A stretch of DNA of 64,000 nt from Convivina praedatoris (GTDB lineage Bacteria > Bacillota > Bacilli > Lactobacillales > Lactobacillaceae). The notes beneath the pieces are model-generated. The model searched no databases, was not told the origin of the DNA, and saw nothing but the letters and a program-made list of their open reading frames with translations. The stretch spans positions 1 through 64,000 of the forward strand of contig NZ_CAKOET010000007.1 of the NCBI RefSeq assembly GCF_933208495.1, given 5' to 3'. Both the position numbers and the translations under genes were made by a program. Below, piece after piece: positions 45,109 to 54,864 of the stretch (positions within the stretch are counted from its first letter, which is position 1; the number at the start of each line of letters is the position of its first letter).

Positions 45109-48096
45109 ATGGCTGAAGAAAAATTTGAACTAGCTGTAATCGAAAAATTAACCCAAGAAGGCTGGACTTACCGAGATGATCTGTCTGGAAAAACAGACGA
45201 TGTTCTCTACGAACATTGGCGCGAAATTCTAAACCGGAATAATCGCACCAAACTTGAAGGAAAAGAATTATCCGAAAACGAGTTTCGGCGCTTAGTTGAA
45301 CAAGTAAATCAGAATAAAAGCCCCTATGCTGCCCAATTGCTTTTAGCAGGTGCTGGTGGCAAAGGGACTTTACCATTAATCCGTGATGATGGTAGCCAGC
45401 TTTCTATCGAAATCTTTTACGGAGATGAGGTGGCCGGCGGACATTCGGAATATGAGGTTGTCCGTCAAATTACCTTTAATCATTTAACCAATAGTTTAAG
45501 TAAAAACCGTCGCATTGATCTTTTACTGCTAATTAACGGCCTTCCTGTCGCCCACGTTGAAGAAAAAGATGAACACTTGCAGAATCAATGGGGCGCCTTT
45601 GAACAGCTCCATAAATACAACAATGATGGCATGTACACCGGACTGATGTCCTTTGTCCAAGTACAATTCATCCTTACTCAGAATTCAGCCCACTATCTCG
45701 CCCGGCCGAAAAATAGCGAGTCTTATAATCACGACTTTGTCTTTGGCTGGCGAGATGATAATGGCAGAGACGTGACTGATACCATGGAATTTATTCACCA
45801 AGTGATGGGCATCCCCGCTCTTCACCGTTTGGTGACCGTTAACATGATCCCAGATGCCTCCAATGATAATTTAATGGTGATGCGTTCCTACCAGATTCAA
45901 GCCACCCGGGCAATTATGGACCGGATGCGGACCATGAAGAATAATCATTTAATAGAAAAAGAAGGTGGTTATATCTGGCATACGACTGGATCAGGTAAAA
46001 CAGTCACCTCCTTTAAGGTTGCCCAACTGTTAGCTTCCATGGACGATGTTAAGCATGTAATTTTCATCGTTGATCGAGTGGATTTGGTTAACCAGACCGC
46101 TGAAAACTTTAAAAACTTTGCCTATGTCACCTTTAAAGATCGAATCAAAGTCGTCAATGGTAACCAGTTAAAAAGAGAGCTGAAGAAAAAACAAGCACCT
46201 AACATCTTCTTAATCACTGTTCAAGGCCTAAGTGATGCCGTCAAGCGCGGTTGGACTGACGACCAACGCTTAGTTATTTTAATGGATGAAGCCCACCGCT
46301 CAGCCAGCGGCGATTCGGTAAAACGCATTAAACAGGCTCTTCCCAACACAACGTGGTTTGGCTTTACCGGAACCCCTAATTTTTATTCCGATGAGGTCAA
46401 TGATGTGAAAACTACCCGCGAGGTTTCGACCCATGATGTTTTTGGTCCACGCTTGCACCGCTACACTATTAAAGATGCGATTGGTGATGGTAACGTTCTT
46501 GGTTTTGATGTTACTTACTATGAGACTGATATTGAACATGAGGCTGGCGCTGACCTAGATGAAAAGCAGTTAGAAAAAGAAGTCTATGCTTCCCATGCTT
46601 TCCGTCAGTCAGTGGCCGAAGACATCGTCCAACACTGGCAAGATAATGCCGCCGGGCCAATTGAAATGGGACACCGAGCCCCTAATCAATTCCAGGGAAT
46701 GTTGGCTGTCTCAGGTAAACAGGCCGTGGCCGATTACTACAATATTTTTAAAGAGATTGCGCCCGATTTACGCGTAGCCATGACCTACTCGCGTGATGAA
46801 AGTAATGGTGCCGGATCGTCTGATTCTCAAGAAGGCCTTAAACAAGCCATGGCTGATTATGTTAAACGTTATCAAACGGCTAACTTTATTGAACATGACG
46901 ACCCAGGACGCGACTATTTGAACGATATTACCAAACGACTGGCTCGTAAAAAACCCTATAATCGTGGTAATGATGATGATCGTTTAGACTTAGTCATTGT
47001 CTCTGATCAACTCTTAACCGGTTTTGATTCTAAATATTTGAATATTATTTATTTAGATAAGTTGCTCCAAGAAGGTCTCTTAATCCAGGCCATGTCCCGA
47101 ACGAATCGAACCATTGACAAAAATGCTAAACCCCACGGTAAGGTGCGTTTTTACCGGAAGGGCCAAGTCATGGAGGATCATGTTCGCGAAGCCTTAGTTA
47201 TCTATACCAAGGGTGGTAACGATACACAAGCGGATGCCGAAAAGCACCCTTCCTTGGATGACCAACAAGAGCTGTTTAATGATGATATTCTAGCGCCTAA
47301 CCAGGCCAGCCAGATTCAAGATTTAGCACCCAAGATTGAACAATTAAAGGAAATAGCCGGCGATGATTTTTCACAAATGCCTCTGGGGGCTAAAGCTCAG
47401 ATAAAATTCGCTCACTTAGCTGCTGACGTCAATCAAAAGGTGCAACGCTTAGTCCAACAAGGCTATGCCTTTGGCGAAGCGGTACCTGTTTTTGATGGTA
47501 CTGGCCATATCACTGATGAAAAGGTCACCCTTAGTATTACTTCTGAAAATGATTTCTCAGCTCTCCAAGCTCGATTAAACGATGTTAATCAGGTACTGCC
47601 TGATGATAAGAAGTTAGACTTAACCAACATTAAAATTGCTTTGGATAAATATGCCAGTGAAATCATTGATTATGACCTATTGGTTGACCTACTGAACCAA
47701 TATATGGATGATATGGTACCTGCCAAACGCCAGGCTGTTGAAGAGCACATCACACCGATGGATCAGGATGGTCAAGATGAAATTAGTGAGATTTTGGATG
47801 GCATTGAGCGTGGAGATTATCAGAAGCACTTTGATGTGGAAAGTTTAAAAGTTGAACGAACCAAAATTCGTTCGAAAAACACCGAACTAGCCTTGTATAA
47901 ATGGGCTGCTAACCACAACTTCAATGGCAATCAGATTATCGAAGCTTATGACTTATATCAACCGGGTTTTAAGTTAAACGATACACCCGAACTTAATGCT
48001 AAGTTGGAAGAAATTGAAAGACAGAACGACATGAATTTCTTTGAGTCTGTTGATTTTGAAGACGCTATCATAAAATTCTTTGGCAATCTTCAATAA
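45109..48096 (+). CDS. hsdR: Type I restriction enzyme subunit HsdR
   Basis: The DNA translocase and nuclease subunit, 995 residues. N-terminal nuclease domain with RIDLLLLINGLPVAHVEEKDE (D...ExK pattern, about 145-165), then SF2 helicase motifs: Walker A TTGSGKT (about 292), DEAH (about 391), FTGTP, and motif VI QAMSRTNR, and a C-terminal domain. AAAGGA lies 7 bases before the ATG. It is separated from hsdS by cassette B, so its expression does not depend on read-through of the shuffled region. Confidence 0.95.
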   Translation: MAEEKFELAVIEKLTQEGWTYRDDLSGKTDDVLYEHWREILNRNNRTKLEGKELSENEFRRLVEQVNQNKSPYAAQLLLAGAGGKGTLPLIRDDGSQLSIEIFYGDEVAGGHSEYEVVRQITFNHLTNSLSKNRRIDLLLLINGLPVAHVEEKDEHLQNQWGAFEQLHKYNNDGMYTGLMSFVQVQFILTQNSAHYLARPKNSESYNHDFVFGWRDDNGRDVTDTMEFIHQVMGIPALHRLVTVNMIPDASNDNLMVMRSYQIQATRAIMDRMRTMKNNHLIEKEGGYIWHTTGSGKTVTSFKVAQLLASMDDVKHVIFIVDRVDLVNQTAENFKNFAYVTFKDRIKVVNGNQLKRELKKKQAPNIFLITVQGLSDAVKRGWTDDQRLVILMDEAHRSASGDSVKRIKQALPNTTWFGFTGTPNFYSDEVNDVKTTREVSTHDVFGPRLHRYTIKDAIGDGNVLGFDVTYYETDIEHEAGADLDEKQLEKEVYASHAFRQSVAEDIVQHWQDNAAGPIEMGHRAPNQFQGMLAVSGKQAVADYYNIFKEIAPDLRVAMTYSRDESNGAGSSDSQEGLKQAMADYVKRYQTANFIEHDDPGRDYLNDITKRLARKKPYNRGNDDDRLDLVIVSDQLLTGFDSKYLNIIYLDKLLQEGLLIQAMSRTNRTIDKNAKPHGKVRFYRKGQVMEDHVREALVIYTKGGNDTQADAEKHPSLDDQQELFNDDILAPNQASQIQDLAPKIEQLKEIAGDDFSQMPLGAKAQIKFAHLAADVNQKVQRLVQQGYAFGEAVPVFDGTGHITDEKVTLSITSENDFSALQARLNDVNQVLPDDKKLDLTNIKIALDKYASEIIDYDLLVDLLNQYMDDMVPAKRQAVEEHITPMDQDGQDEISEILDGIERGDYQKHFDVESLKVERTKIRSKNTELALYKWAANHNFNGNQIIEAYDLYQPGFKLNDTPELNAKLEEIERQNDMNFFESVDFEDAIIKFFGNLQ

Positions 48097-48116
48097 AATT
48101 TCACAGATACTAGGAT

Positions 48117-48149
48117 AGTACTCACCGTTTGGTGGGTGCTATTTTTTTA
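48117..48149 (+). terminator. Terminator of hsdR
   Basis: A 10-base stem with a 4-base loop (48117-48126 with 48131-48140, one G-U pair) and a T7 run. It ends just before the ribosome binding site of the recombinase gene. Confidence 0.8.
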
Positions 48150-48163
48150 TGGAGGTGACCAAG

Positions 48164-49093
48164 ATGTCACAGGAAGAATCAATGTTGTTACACGTGTATT
48201 ACCGCCGTTGGCTGGATTTATATAAGAAAGGCGCCGTGCGACCAATTACTTATGAAAAGTATGAACGGACCCTCAAACATATCCGCCTACTAGTCCCAGA
48301 ATTAAGGCTAATTGATTTAAACCGTCAAAGTTATCAAGCGATGATGAATCAATTTGCTAAAAATCACGAAAAACAAACCGTTTTAGATTTTCACCATCAA
48401 TTAAAATCAGCCATTATTGATGCAGTCGAAGAAGGCTGGGTTCGCATTGACCCCACCCGTAAAATTGTTATTAAGGGAGTCGTTACCCAGCGCCACAAAA
48501 CCAAGTTTTTAAACCAACAGCAACTAACTAAGCTCTTGGCTCAGTTGACTTTAGGGGATGAATTAAGCTGGGATTACATGATTTTATTAATTGCCAAAAC
48601 TGGTTTGCGTTACAGTGAAGCACTGGGCGTAACGCCCAACGATTTTGACCTGTCGCGGTTGTCATTATCAGTCAATAAAACCTGGAATTATAAAGCTGAG
48701 CAAGAAGATTTTGATGCAACTAAAAATACTGCTTCCATACGTAAAATCCCGTTAGATTGGCAAGTGGCAATGCAATTTGGTCAAATGATTAAAGATCGCC
48801 CAGGTGATCGGCCAATTTTTGTTCGAGAAGGTAAGAAGACCTATAATGCTGTCCTCAATGAGCGCTTAGAACGCTATTGTAAGCGAGCCGGTATTCCAGC
48901 AATCTCAGTACACGGTTTAAGACATACCCATGCCTCATTATTACTATATGCTGGCGTTTCAATTGGCTCGGTTGCCCGACGATTAGGACATTCTAATATG
49001 AATACAACGCAAAAAACTTATCTGCACGTGATTCAGGAGTTAGAGAATTCTGATACCGATAAAATCATGCGGTATCTAACAACGTTAATGTAA
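48164..49093 (+). CDS. Tyrosine recombinase (probable hsdS invertase)
   Basis: 309 residues: an N-terminal SAM-like DNA-binding domain and a C-terminal catalytic domain with the first Arg in TGLRYSEAL (about 149), HGLRHTHASLL (His-x-x-Arg, about 250) and the nucleophile Tyr in TQKTYLHV (about 285). The ATG at 48164 is 5 bases after GGAGGTGA. Recombinases of this kind sit beside shuffling type I loci in streptococci and lactobacilli and invert hsdS parts, so this is the likely shuffling enzyme. The position beside tRNA-Ser also allows a mobile-element integrase. Confidence 0.9.
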   Translation: MSQEESMLLHVYYRRWLDLYKKGAVRPITYEKYERTLKHIRLLVPELRLIDLNRQSYQAMMNQFAKNHEKQTVLDFHHQLKSAIIDAVEEGWVRIDPTRKIVIKGVVTQRHKTKFLNQQQLTKLLAQLTLGDELSWDYMILLIAKTGLRYSEALGVTPNDFDLSRLSLSVNKTWNYKAEQEDFDATKNTASIRKIPLDWQVAMQFGQMIKDRPGDRPIFVREGKKTYNAVLNERLERYCKRAGIPAISVHGLRHTHASLLLYAGVSIGSVARRLGHSNMNTTQKTYLHVIQELENSDTDKIMRYLTTLM

Positions 49094-49097
49094 TGCT

Positions 49098-49124
49098 GGA
49101 AGATGGCCGATGGCCATCTTTTTC
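49098..49124 (+). terminator. Terminator of the recombinase gene
   Basis: The stem AAGATGGCC/GGCCATCTT is followed by T5. Confidence 0.85.
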
Positions 49125-49136
49125 AATAGTCATTAA

Positions 49137-49185
49137 AAACAAAAAAGACGTCCACCAAGATTTAATAATCTCAATGAACGTCTTA
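49137..49185 (-). terminator. Terminator of tRNA-Ser
   Basis: On the minus strand AAGACGT pairs with ACGTCTT, with an inner GAGATT/AATCTT stem, followed by T6. Confidence 0.8.
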
Positions 49186-49195
49186 TATTTATCAG

Positions 49196-49283
49196 TGGAG
49201 AAGAAGGGATTCGAACCCTCGCACGCTTTAACACGTCTACACCCTTAGCAAGGGCGCCTCTTCAGCCGCTTGAGTACTTCTCC
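49196..49283 (-). tRNA. tRNA-Ser (anticodon GCT)
   Basis: 88 bases with a long variable arm: acceptor GGAGAAG/CTTCTCC, anticodon stem CCCTT/AAGGG region with GCT, T-arm GGTTCGAATCC. The 3' CCA is not encoded, and the base after the acceptor stem is A, where tRNA-Ser often has G. Its 3' end faces the recombinase gene 103 bases away. Confidence 0.93.
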
Positions 49284-49328
49284 ATAACAGATAATACTAT
49301 AACAGATTTTAAGATTATCTGCAATATT

Positions 49329-49661
49329 TTATCGACTAATTAATTGACGCAAAACAATATCAAATCGATTCCAGACCAACTGATCATTATTTTGAAAGTC
49401 TTGAACCAAACTATCACTTTCCGACTCTACATGGCCAATCCGGTCCCGGTAAATGTCAAAGACTTCTAATTGCTTACCATCCGCCGACCATTTGACTGTG
49501 TAGTAAGAACCGTCAGTGCGGTGGTCAATCATTTCCTGCAAACCACGCTTCAACGTACTGGCAATCGCTTCATCAAGGGTCACATTGTATCCCCGTGCGC
49601 CTAAAATAGCGACCTGATCTTTAACCTGCTGTAAATCTTCAGCAATATCTAACTGGTCCAT
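49329..49661 (-). CDS. Hypothetical protein, 110 residues
   Basis: A soluble, acidic protein with an N-terminal helical region (MDQLDIAEDLQQVKDQVAIL) and a middle that may form beta strands (GSYYTVKWSADGKQLEVFDIY). AGGAGG lies just before the ATG. No family is recognised. It is transcribed away from nnrE, between tRNA-Ser and the nnrE-proCBA run. Confidence 0.65.
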   Translation of the reverse strand: MDQLDIAEDLQQVKDQVAILGARGYNVTLDEAIASTLKRGLQEMIDHRTDGSYYTVKWSADGKQLEVFDIYRDRIGHVESESDSLVQDFQNNDQLVWNRFDIVLRQLISR

Positions 49662-49749
49662 CTTTCCTCCTACTACCGACTGAGTGGCAATTTAACGTAT
49701 CTCTATATATAATAAACTAGGAATATTATACTCAATAATGAGGGACAAG

Positions 49750-50394
49750 ATGACACAATTTGTAACGACAACTGAAATGCTAACTTTAGAAGATTATACG
49801 ATGAATGACTTTGATATCCCCCAAGAAGTACTGATTGAACGGGCCGCCATCGCTGTTCAAGAAGTTATTGGTGCGGGAAGTTTTAACCTCAGTCACATCT
49901 TAGTCCTCGTTGGCTTGGGAAATAATGGTGCTGATGGCATTGCGCTTGGTCGTTTATTACACCAACAAGGGCTTTCAGTGTCTTTACAATTTGTCGGGAA
50001 CCTAAATCGTGCCAAAGCTTCCGTACATAAACAACTAGAAATCGCCAAACACTGTGGCCTCCATCCTTCTGAAAAAAGTGATTTCAAGGAAGCTACATTA
50101 ATAGTCGACGCTATTTTTGGTACTGGGTTAAATAATCCGCTACCCGAAGGGCTGCAAAAAATGATGAAAGCTGCCAACCACATTGATAACGACGTCATCG
50201 CCATTGATACCCCAACTGGGATCAATCCCAATACCGGTGAAGTCATGGGCGCCGCCCTTAAGGCCCACACTACTGTTGCTTTAGGCTACCCCAAGGTTGG
50301 CCTACGTAAAAATCAAGGCCGCAAATACTGTGGCGATTTGGTGGTAAAAGACATCGGTGTTTTAACGCCCGATACTTTTGCATTTAGCCTCTGA
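49750..50394 (+). CDS. nnrE: NAD(P)H-hydrate epimerase
   Basis: Repairs damaged NAD(P)H by epimerising its hydrate (YjeF N-terminal domain). It has 214 residues with LVGLGNNGADGIALGRLL (nucleotide-binding loop, equivalent of GNNGGDG), IVDAIFGTGL and AIDTPTGINPNTGE. The frame opens at 49738, but ATG 49750 with GAGGG 5 bases before it is preferred. The dehydratase partner (YjeF C-terminal domain) is not in the window. It precedes proC by 34 bases. Confidence 0.9.
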   Translation: MTQFVTTTEMLTLEDYTMNDFDIPQEVLIERAAIAVQEVIGAGSFNLSHILVLVGLGNNGADGIALGRLLHQQGLSVSLQFVGNLNRAKASVHKQLEIAKHCGLHPSEKSDFKEATLIVDAIFGTGLNNPLPEGLQKMMKAANHIDNDVIAIDTPTGINPNTGEVMGAALKAHTTVALGYPKVGLRKNQGRKYCGDLVVKDIGVLTPDTFAFSL

Positions 50395-50428
50395 TTGTTT
50401 GAAGTCACACCCATTAAAGGAGTTATTC

Positions 50429-51208
50429 ATGATACGTTATGGTTTTTTAGGCGCCGGTAACATGGCCCAAGCAATGATTAAAGGTCTATTAAATGCTGGT
50501 ATTTCTGCTCAAGATATTCTAGTAGCATCCCCCCACTCAGCCGCTAAATTAGCTGAAGAACTAGGCATTCAGGCTATAGAAACTACCGAGTTATTTCAAA
50601 CTGCTGATTTAGTGACCCTGGCTTTTTTACCGAAACAACTAACAACCATTAGTCAAAGTCTCCCTGCTAATCTTTATCAAAAAAAATTGTTAGTATCAGT
50701 CATCGGTGATGTTAGTCTCAATTCCTTAGAAAACGCCTTTCCTGGTGCTCAAATCGTTCGTACCCTTCCCAACGTGAACGTTAGTATCAACCGAGGCATG
50801 ACCTCCTATGCTTTGGCCCCTAGTCTTACGGATGAAAGCCAAACTACTGCACTAGCCTTTTTAGATCTATTAGGTAGTCGAATTCAATTACCAGAATCAA
50901 ATTTTGCGGTGTTTTCAGCCTTGGCTGGTTCGAGTCCGGCCTACGTTTTTGCCTTTATTCAAGCTCTGGCACAAGCCGGGCAGCAAAATGGCTTATTAGC
51001 TGAAGATGCCCTAACCATTGCCGCTCAAACGGTTCTAGGATCAGCACAAACTCTCTTAGCTAGTGATAGTGATCCCGCCAGTTTAATTGCTTCAGTTGCT
51101 TCCCCTGGCGGTTCAACCGAAGCTGGCTTAAAGGCTTTATCAGCGGATAAATTTAACGAGGTAGTAATCAATGGTATCCAAGCAACCGTCGACCACCAAC
51201 ACGAATAA
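50429..51208 (+). CDS. proC: Pyrroline-5-carboxylate reductase
   Basis: The last step of proline synthesis, NADPH-dependent. It has 259 residues with the Rossmann start IRYGFLGAGNMAQAMIKGL and the family signature near the C-terminus (SVASPGGSTEAGLKAL). ATG 50429 with AAAGGAG 6 bases upstream is preferred over an upstream start at 50378 inside nnrE. It overlaps proB by 38 bases. Confidence 0.94.
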   Translation: MIRYGFLGAGNMAQAMIKGLLNAGISAQDILVASPHSAAKLAEELGIQAIETTELFQTADLVTLAFLPKQLTTISQSLPANLYQKKLLVSVIGDVSLNSLENAFPGAQIVRTLPNVNVSINRGMTSYALAPSLTDESQTTALAFLDLLGSRIQLPESNFAVFSALAGSSPAYVFAFIQALAQAGQQNGLLAEDALTIAAQTVLGSAQTLLASDSDPASLIASVASPGGSTEAGLKALSADKFNEVVINGIQATVDHQHE

Positions 51209-52010
51209 AACAATTAATCCTGCCTGGCAACGAGTAGTCATTAAGGTCGGTACTTCCACGATTGTTGACTCTGATGGTCGGGTCAAATACCCAGTAATTA
51301 ATCAACTCAGCCAGGTAATTTCCACCCTCTCTCGTGATGGTTATCAAGTTATCCTGGTAACCTCAGGAGCAATTGGTGTCGCCTTGGATCAATTAGGCCT
51401 AACTAAGCGCCCTACCGACATTCCTAGTCAGCAAGCCCTAGCCGCCCTGGGACAGGGTTATTTAATGACCATTTACAATCAGTCGATGGCGCTTTATCGT
51501 CAAAAAACCGGTCAGGTCCTATTAACCTATGATGTTTTCAACAATCCTCAGATGCTCAGACACATGCAAGAGGCTCTAGAAGTCATGTTGGACAATCACA
51601 TCGTCCCTATTGTGAATGAGAACGACGTAATTGCCGTTGATGAGATGGATCATCAGCATTCATTTGGCGACAATGATAAACTAGCTGCCATGTTGGCACT
51701 AGCCGTCAAGGCCCAAGGTTTAATTATTCTTTCTGATGTTGATGGCCTATATACCGCCAATCCCAATCTTGATTCTAATGCCCAACAAATCACTCGAGTT
51801 ACCAAAATTGATCAAGTCATTCGTAAGTTGGCCGGTGGCTCTGAATCTGGTCTAGGTACCGGTGGGATGATTACTAAACTAAACGCTGCTGAACTCATGG
51901 TTAATCACAAAGCCAAAATGGTCTTAATTGATGGACAGTTCCCTGAACGTATTATGCAAGTAATAGCTGATGAACCAATTGGGACACGTTTTCAAGCCGA
52001 GGAAAAATAA
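51171..52010 (+). CDS. proB: Glutamate 5-kinase, short form without PUA domain
   Basis: The first step of proline synthesis. It has 279 residues: VVIKVGTSTIVDSDG, VTSGAIGVALDQLG, NENDVIAVDEMDH, FGDNDKLAAMLA and GLGTGGMITKL mark an amino-acid kinase. The C-terminal PUA domain of the Escherichia coli enzyme is missing, as in several Firmicutes. It starts inside the end of proC with GAGGT 8 bases before the ATG, and proA starts directly after its stop. Confidence 0.93.
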   Translation: MVSKQPSTTNTNKTINPAWQRVVIKVGTSTIVDSDGRVKYPVINQLSQVISTLSRDGYQVILVTSGAIGVALDQLGLTKRPTDIPSQQALAALGQGYLMTIYNQSMALYRQKTGQVLLTYDVFNNPQMLRHMQEALEVMLDNHIVPIVNENDVIAVDEMDHQHSFGDNDKLAAMLALAVKAQGLIILSDVDGLYTANPNLDSNAQQITRVTKIDQVIRKLAGGSESGLGTGGMITKLNAAELMVNHKAKMVLIDGQFPERIMQVIADEPIGTRFQAEEK

Positions 52011-53282
52011 ATGACAGACACCCAATCATTGCATGAACAAATGCTCAATTTAGGTAAACGGGCCCAAGCAACTACTAACCAAGTAGCCAATCTAACATTA
52101 AATCAGCGAAACCAAATTTTAACTAACATTGCTCAAACACTAGTCAAGCAAAGTGATGCCATTCTAGCTGCAAATCAATTAGATTTAGACCAATATGGTT
52201 CAACTTTAAGTGGACCGATGGTGAAACGCCTTACGCTAACTAAAGCAATCCTAGCCGAAATAGCTGATTCGTTATATAGCTTGGTTCAACTGGCCGACCC
52301 ACTGGCCGGTCCCTATGAAAACTGGACTAACCAAGCTGGCTTAAAAATCAATGTCGTGACTGTCCCTCTAGGCGTTGTGGCTATGATTTATGAAGCTCGG
52401 CCCAACGTTACCGTTGATGCAGCTAGTTTGGCCATTAAATCCGGTAATGCCGTGATTTTACGTGGTGGTAAGGAAGCCATTCATACTAATCGATATTTGG
52501 TACAATTAATGCGCCAAATTCTCAGTGATCTAGGTTACAATCCAGATATTATCCAACTCGTAACCGACACTAGCCACGCTTCCGTCGATGAATTATTACA
52601 CTTACGTTCTTACATTGACGTGTTAATTCCCCGTGGTTCAGCCGCCTTCATTAACCATGTCGTCACAAATGCCACGGTACCAGTCATTGAAACTGGTGCT
52701 GGGAATACCCACATTTTCGTTGATGAATCAGCTGATTTTGACCAAGCGCTAAGCATCATTGAAAACGCCAAAACGCAAAAGCCTGCCGTTTGCAATGCTG
52801 CGGAAAAATTGCTAATTCACCAAAATATTGCTGATGAATTTTTACCCTTGGTCATTGAACGTTTGCAAACTCAAGACCAGGTTGAACTTCGGGGCGATGT
52901 GGCTAGTTGTGAATTAGCACCTAATCAACTGACAGCAGCTACAGCAGCAGATTGGGACACTGAATATAATGATTTAATCATGGGCGTTAAGATTGTTGAT
53001 GATATCCAGGAAGCAATTAATTGGATTAATCAACATACAACTCACCACTCCGAAACAATCCTAACTGAAGAAGCTGATCACGCCCAACTATTCATGCGTG
53101 AGATTGATGCTGCCGTTGTCTATCAAAATGCTTCTAGCCGATTTACCGACGGTTTCCAATTTGGTTTTGGCGCAGAAATTGGGATTTCCACTCAAAAATT
53201 ACATGCTCGAGGGCCCATGGGTCTTAAAGCCTTAACAACAATTAAATACGAAATTTTTGGTCAGGGACAAATTCGACCATAA
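52011..53282 (+). CDS. proA: Glutamate-5-semialdehyde dehydrogenase
   Basis: The second step of proline synthesis (gamma-glutamyl phosphate reductase). It has 423 residues of the aldehyde dehydrogenase fold with the catalytic Cys in KPAVCNAAEKLL (about 262) and the C-terminal SSRFTDGFQFGFGAEIGIST signature. No gap to proB. The set proC-proB-proA is complete, so the strain should be able to make proline from glutamate. Confidence 0.95.
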   Translation: MTDTQSLHEQMLNLGKRAQATTNQVANLTLNQRNQILTNIAQTLVKQSDAILAANQLDLDQYGSTLSGPMVKRLTLTKAILAEIADSLYSLVQLADPLAGPYENWTNQAGLKINVVTVPLGVVAMIYEARPNVTVDAASLAIKSGNAVILRGGKEAIHTNRYLVQLMRQILSDLGYNPDIIQLVTDTSHASVDELLHLRSYIDVLIPRGSAAFINHVVTNATVPVIETGAGNTHIFVDESADFDQALSIIENAKTQKPAVCNAAEKLLIHQNIADEFLPLVIERLQTQDQVELRGDVASCELAPNQLTAATAADWDTEYNDLIMGVKIVDDIQEAINWINQHTTHHSETILTEEADHAQLFMREIDAAVVYQNASSRFTDGFQFGFGAEIGISTQKLHARGPMGLKALTTIKYEIFGQGQIRP

Positions 53283-53318
53283 AAAAATCCACTTTCAATG
53301 AAAGTGGATTTTTTGCTA
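53280..53318. terminator. Bidirectional terminator
   Basis: The stem AATCCACTTTC/GAAAGTGGATT with A and T runs. It lies between convergent proA and the sucrose phosphorylase gene. Confidence 0.88.
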
Positions 53319-53325
53319 ATTTTAA

Positions 53326-54780
53326 TTACTTAGACATAATCACGTTACCGTCAGCAGTAACAGTAAAGGTCTTATTAGCTGCATCAGCTTCTAAGACAGC
53401 TACATGGTCACCAGCCTTGTTTTGACGAGTAATCTTAATAGTAGTTGCTGAAGGTGTTTCAACTTCAATGCTACCATCCAAGTCAAAGGCAGCAAAATCA
53501 TTACGCCATGCTAACAAGGCCAACAAATCCTTAACAACTGGACGTTGTACTTCTTTGGCCACTTCTTCCTTAGTGTAGTAATGACGGTTAATATTACGAC
53601 CTTCCTTAGAAGATTCCAAAAGGGCAATATCATTTTCACCAGCCAACAAACCAACATAATAAATTTGTGGAATACCAGGGGCAAAGATTTGGAAGGCACG
53701 ACTCAGTAGGTAAGCCGCATCATCATTTCCAAGAGCAGAGTAGTAAGTTGAGTTAATTTGGTAAATATCAAGGTTATTGTAGGCTGCTGAAGAATAAGTC
53801 TTCTTCACATTAGCCCCCACCTTATATAGCTGATCCGAAGCGTAATCGATTTCATCATCAGTTAGCACGTCACGTGCATCAACAACCCCAATACCATCGT
53901 GAGTATCTAAAGTTGTAAACTGTTTCATTGGTGACTTCTTCAACCAGTCAGCCAAACGTTCTGTTTTACCAGAGTACAAAGTGTACAAGGTAGTCATTGG
54001 CAAAGCAAAGTCATAGGTAAAGTAACCATGCTCATTAATCTTGGCTGGAATTGTGTAATGTTCGTGAATTTCAGGCAAAATTTCAGCTTGAAGTGGTGTC
54101 AAAATGTCACGAACAGATTCTAATAGTTCCCAAATATCAGGTTCGATAAAGAAATCATTTGTATCAACCTTCTTAATCGCATAAGCAAAGGCATCCAAAC
54201 GAATCAAGTCCGCGCCATGCTTAACCATTGATTCCAAAGTATCCTTAAAGAACTTCTTAGCTACTTCAGACTTAACGTTGATGTCGATTTGTTCATCACC
54301 AAAGGTATTCCAAAGGTGTTCCTTGCTACCATCAGCAAAATCTATTTCTTGAATTGGAGCCTTATCTTTACGCTTGTAAATCAAGTCAACATCGGCTTGA
54401 GTTGGACGGTTTGATCCAGCAGCTTGCCAGAACTTTTCCCAACGGATAAAGAAGTCCTGGTATTCAGAATCATTATGTTTGGCTTTGAAGTCTTGGTACA
54501 TTACTGATTCACGGGAGATATGGTTAATCATGAAATCAAACATTAGGTAGTAATCTTCACCCAATGCTTCCACATCATTCCAATCACCAAAGGCACTGTC
54601 AACCTTCGTGTAATCAGAAGGTGCAAAACCGCGGTCCCCAGTCGATGGGAAGAATGGTAGCAAATGAACACCACCAATGGCATCCCCAACATGATCCTTC
54701 AGAACTTGATGAACCTCTTTGATGTTCTTACCAAAAGAGTCCGAGTAGGTAATTAACATCGCTTTGTTTTGTACTGGCAT
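53326..54780 (-). CDS. Sucrose phosphorylase
   Basis: Splits sucrose with phosphate into glucose 1-phosphate and fructose (GH13 subfamily 18). It has 484 residues: start [38 protein letters not shown], catalytic Asp in [10 protein letters not shown] (about 195), catalytic Glu in [10 protein letters not shown] (about 237) and [11 protein letters not shown]. No signal peptide, so cytoplasmic. It saves ATP in a phosphoketolase fermenter. Monocistronic, with a long 162-base leader. No sucrose transporter or LacI-type regulator is next to it. Confidence 0.94.
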   Translation of the reverse strand: MPVQNKAMLITYSDSFGKNIKEVHQVLKDHVGDAIGGVHLLPFFPSTGDRGFAPSDYTKVDSAFGDWNDVEALGEDYYLMFDFMINHISRESVMYQDFKAKHNDSEYQDFFIRWEKFWQAAGSNRPTQADVDLIYKRKDKAPIQEIDFADGSKEHLWNTFGDEQIDINVKSEVAKKFFKDTLESMVKHGADLIRLDAFAYAIKKVDTNDFFIEPDIWELLESVRDILTPLQAEILPEIHEHYTIPAKINEHGYFTYDFALPMTTLYTLYSGKTERLADWLKKSPMKQFTTLDTHDGIGVVDARDVLTDDEIDYASDQLYKVGANVKKTYSSAAYNNLDIYQINSTYYSALGNDDAAYLLSRAFQIFAPGIPQIYYVGLLAGENDIALLESSKEGRNINRHYYTKEEVAKEVQRPVVKDLLALLAWRNDFAAFDLDGSIEVETPSATTIKITRQNKAGDHVAVLEADAANKTFTVTADGNVIMSK

Positions 54781-54817
54781 TGTCTATTAGACCTTTCATA
54801 TTGTGTATTAGACTAGT

Positions 54818-54863
54818 CAAAAAAGTGAGTAAGCCACCGTAATTGTGATAGGTTACACTCACT
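54818..54863 (-). terminator. Terminator-like hairpin in the sucrose phosphorylase leader
   Basis: On the minus strand AGTGAGT (54857-54863) pairs with ACTCACT (54824-54830) and is followed by T6. It lies after the TTGACA box and 38 bases before the start codon, so it either ends rlmH transcripts or attenuates the sucrose gene. Confidence 0.6.
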
Positions 54864-54864
54864 A

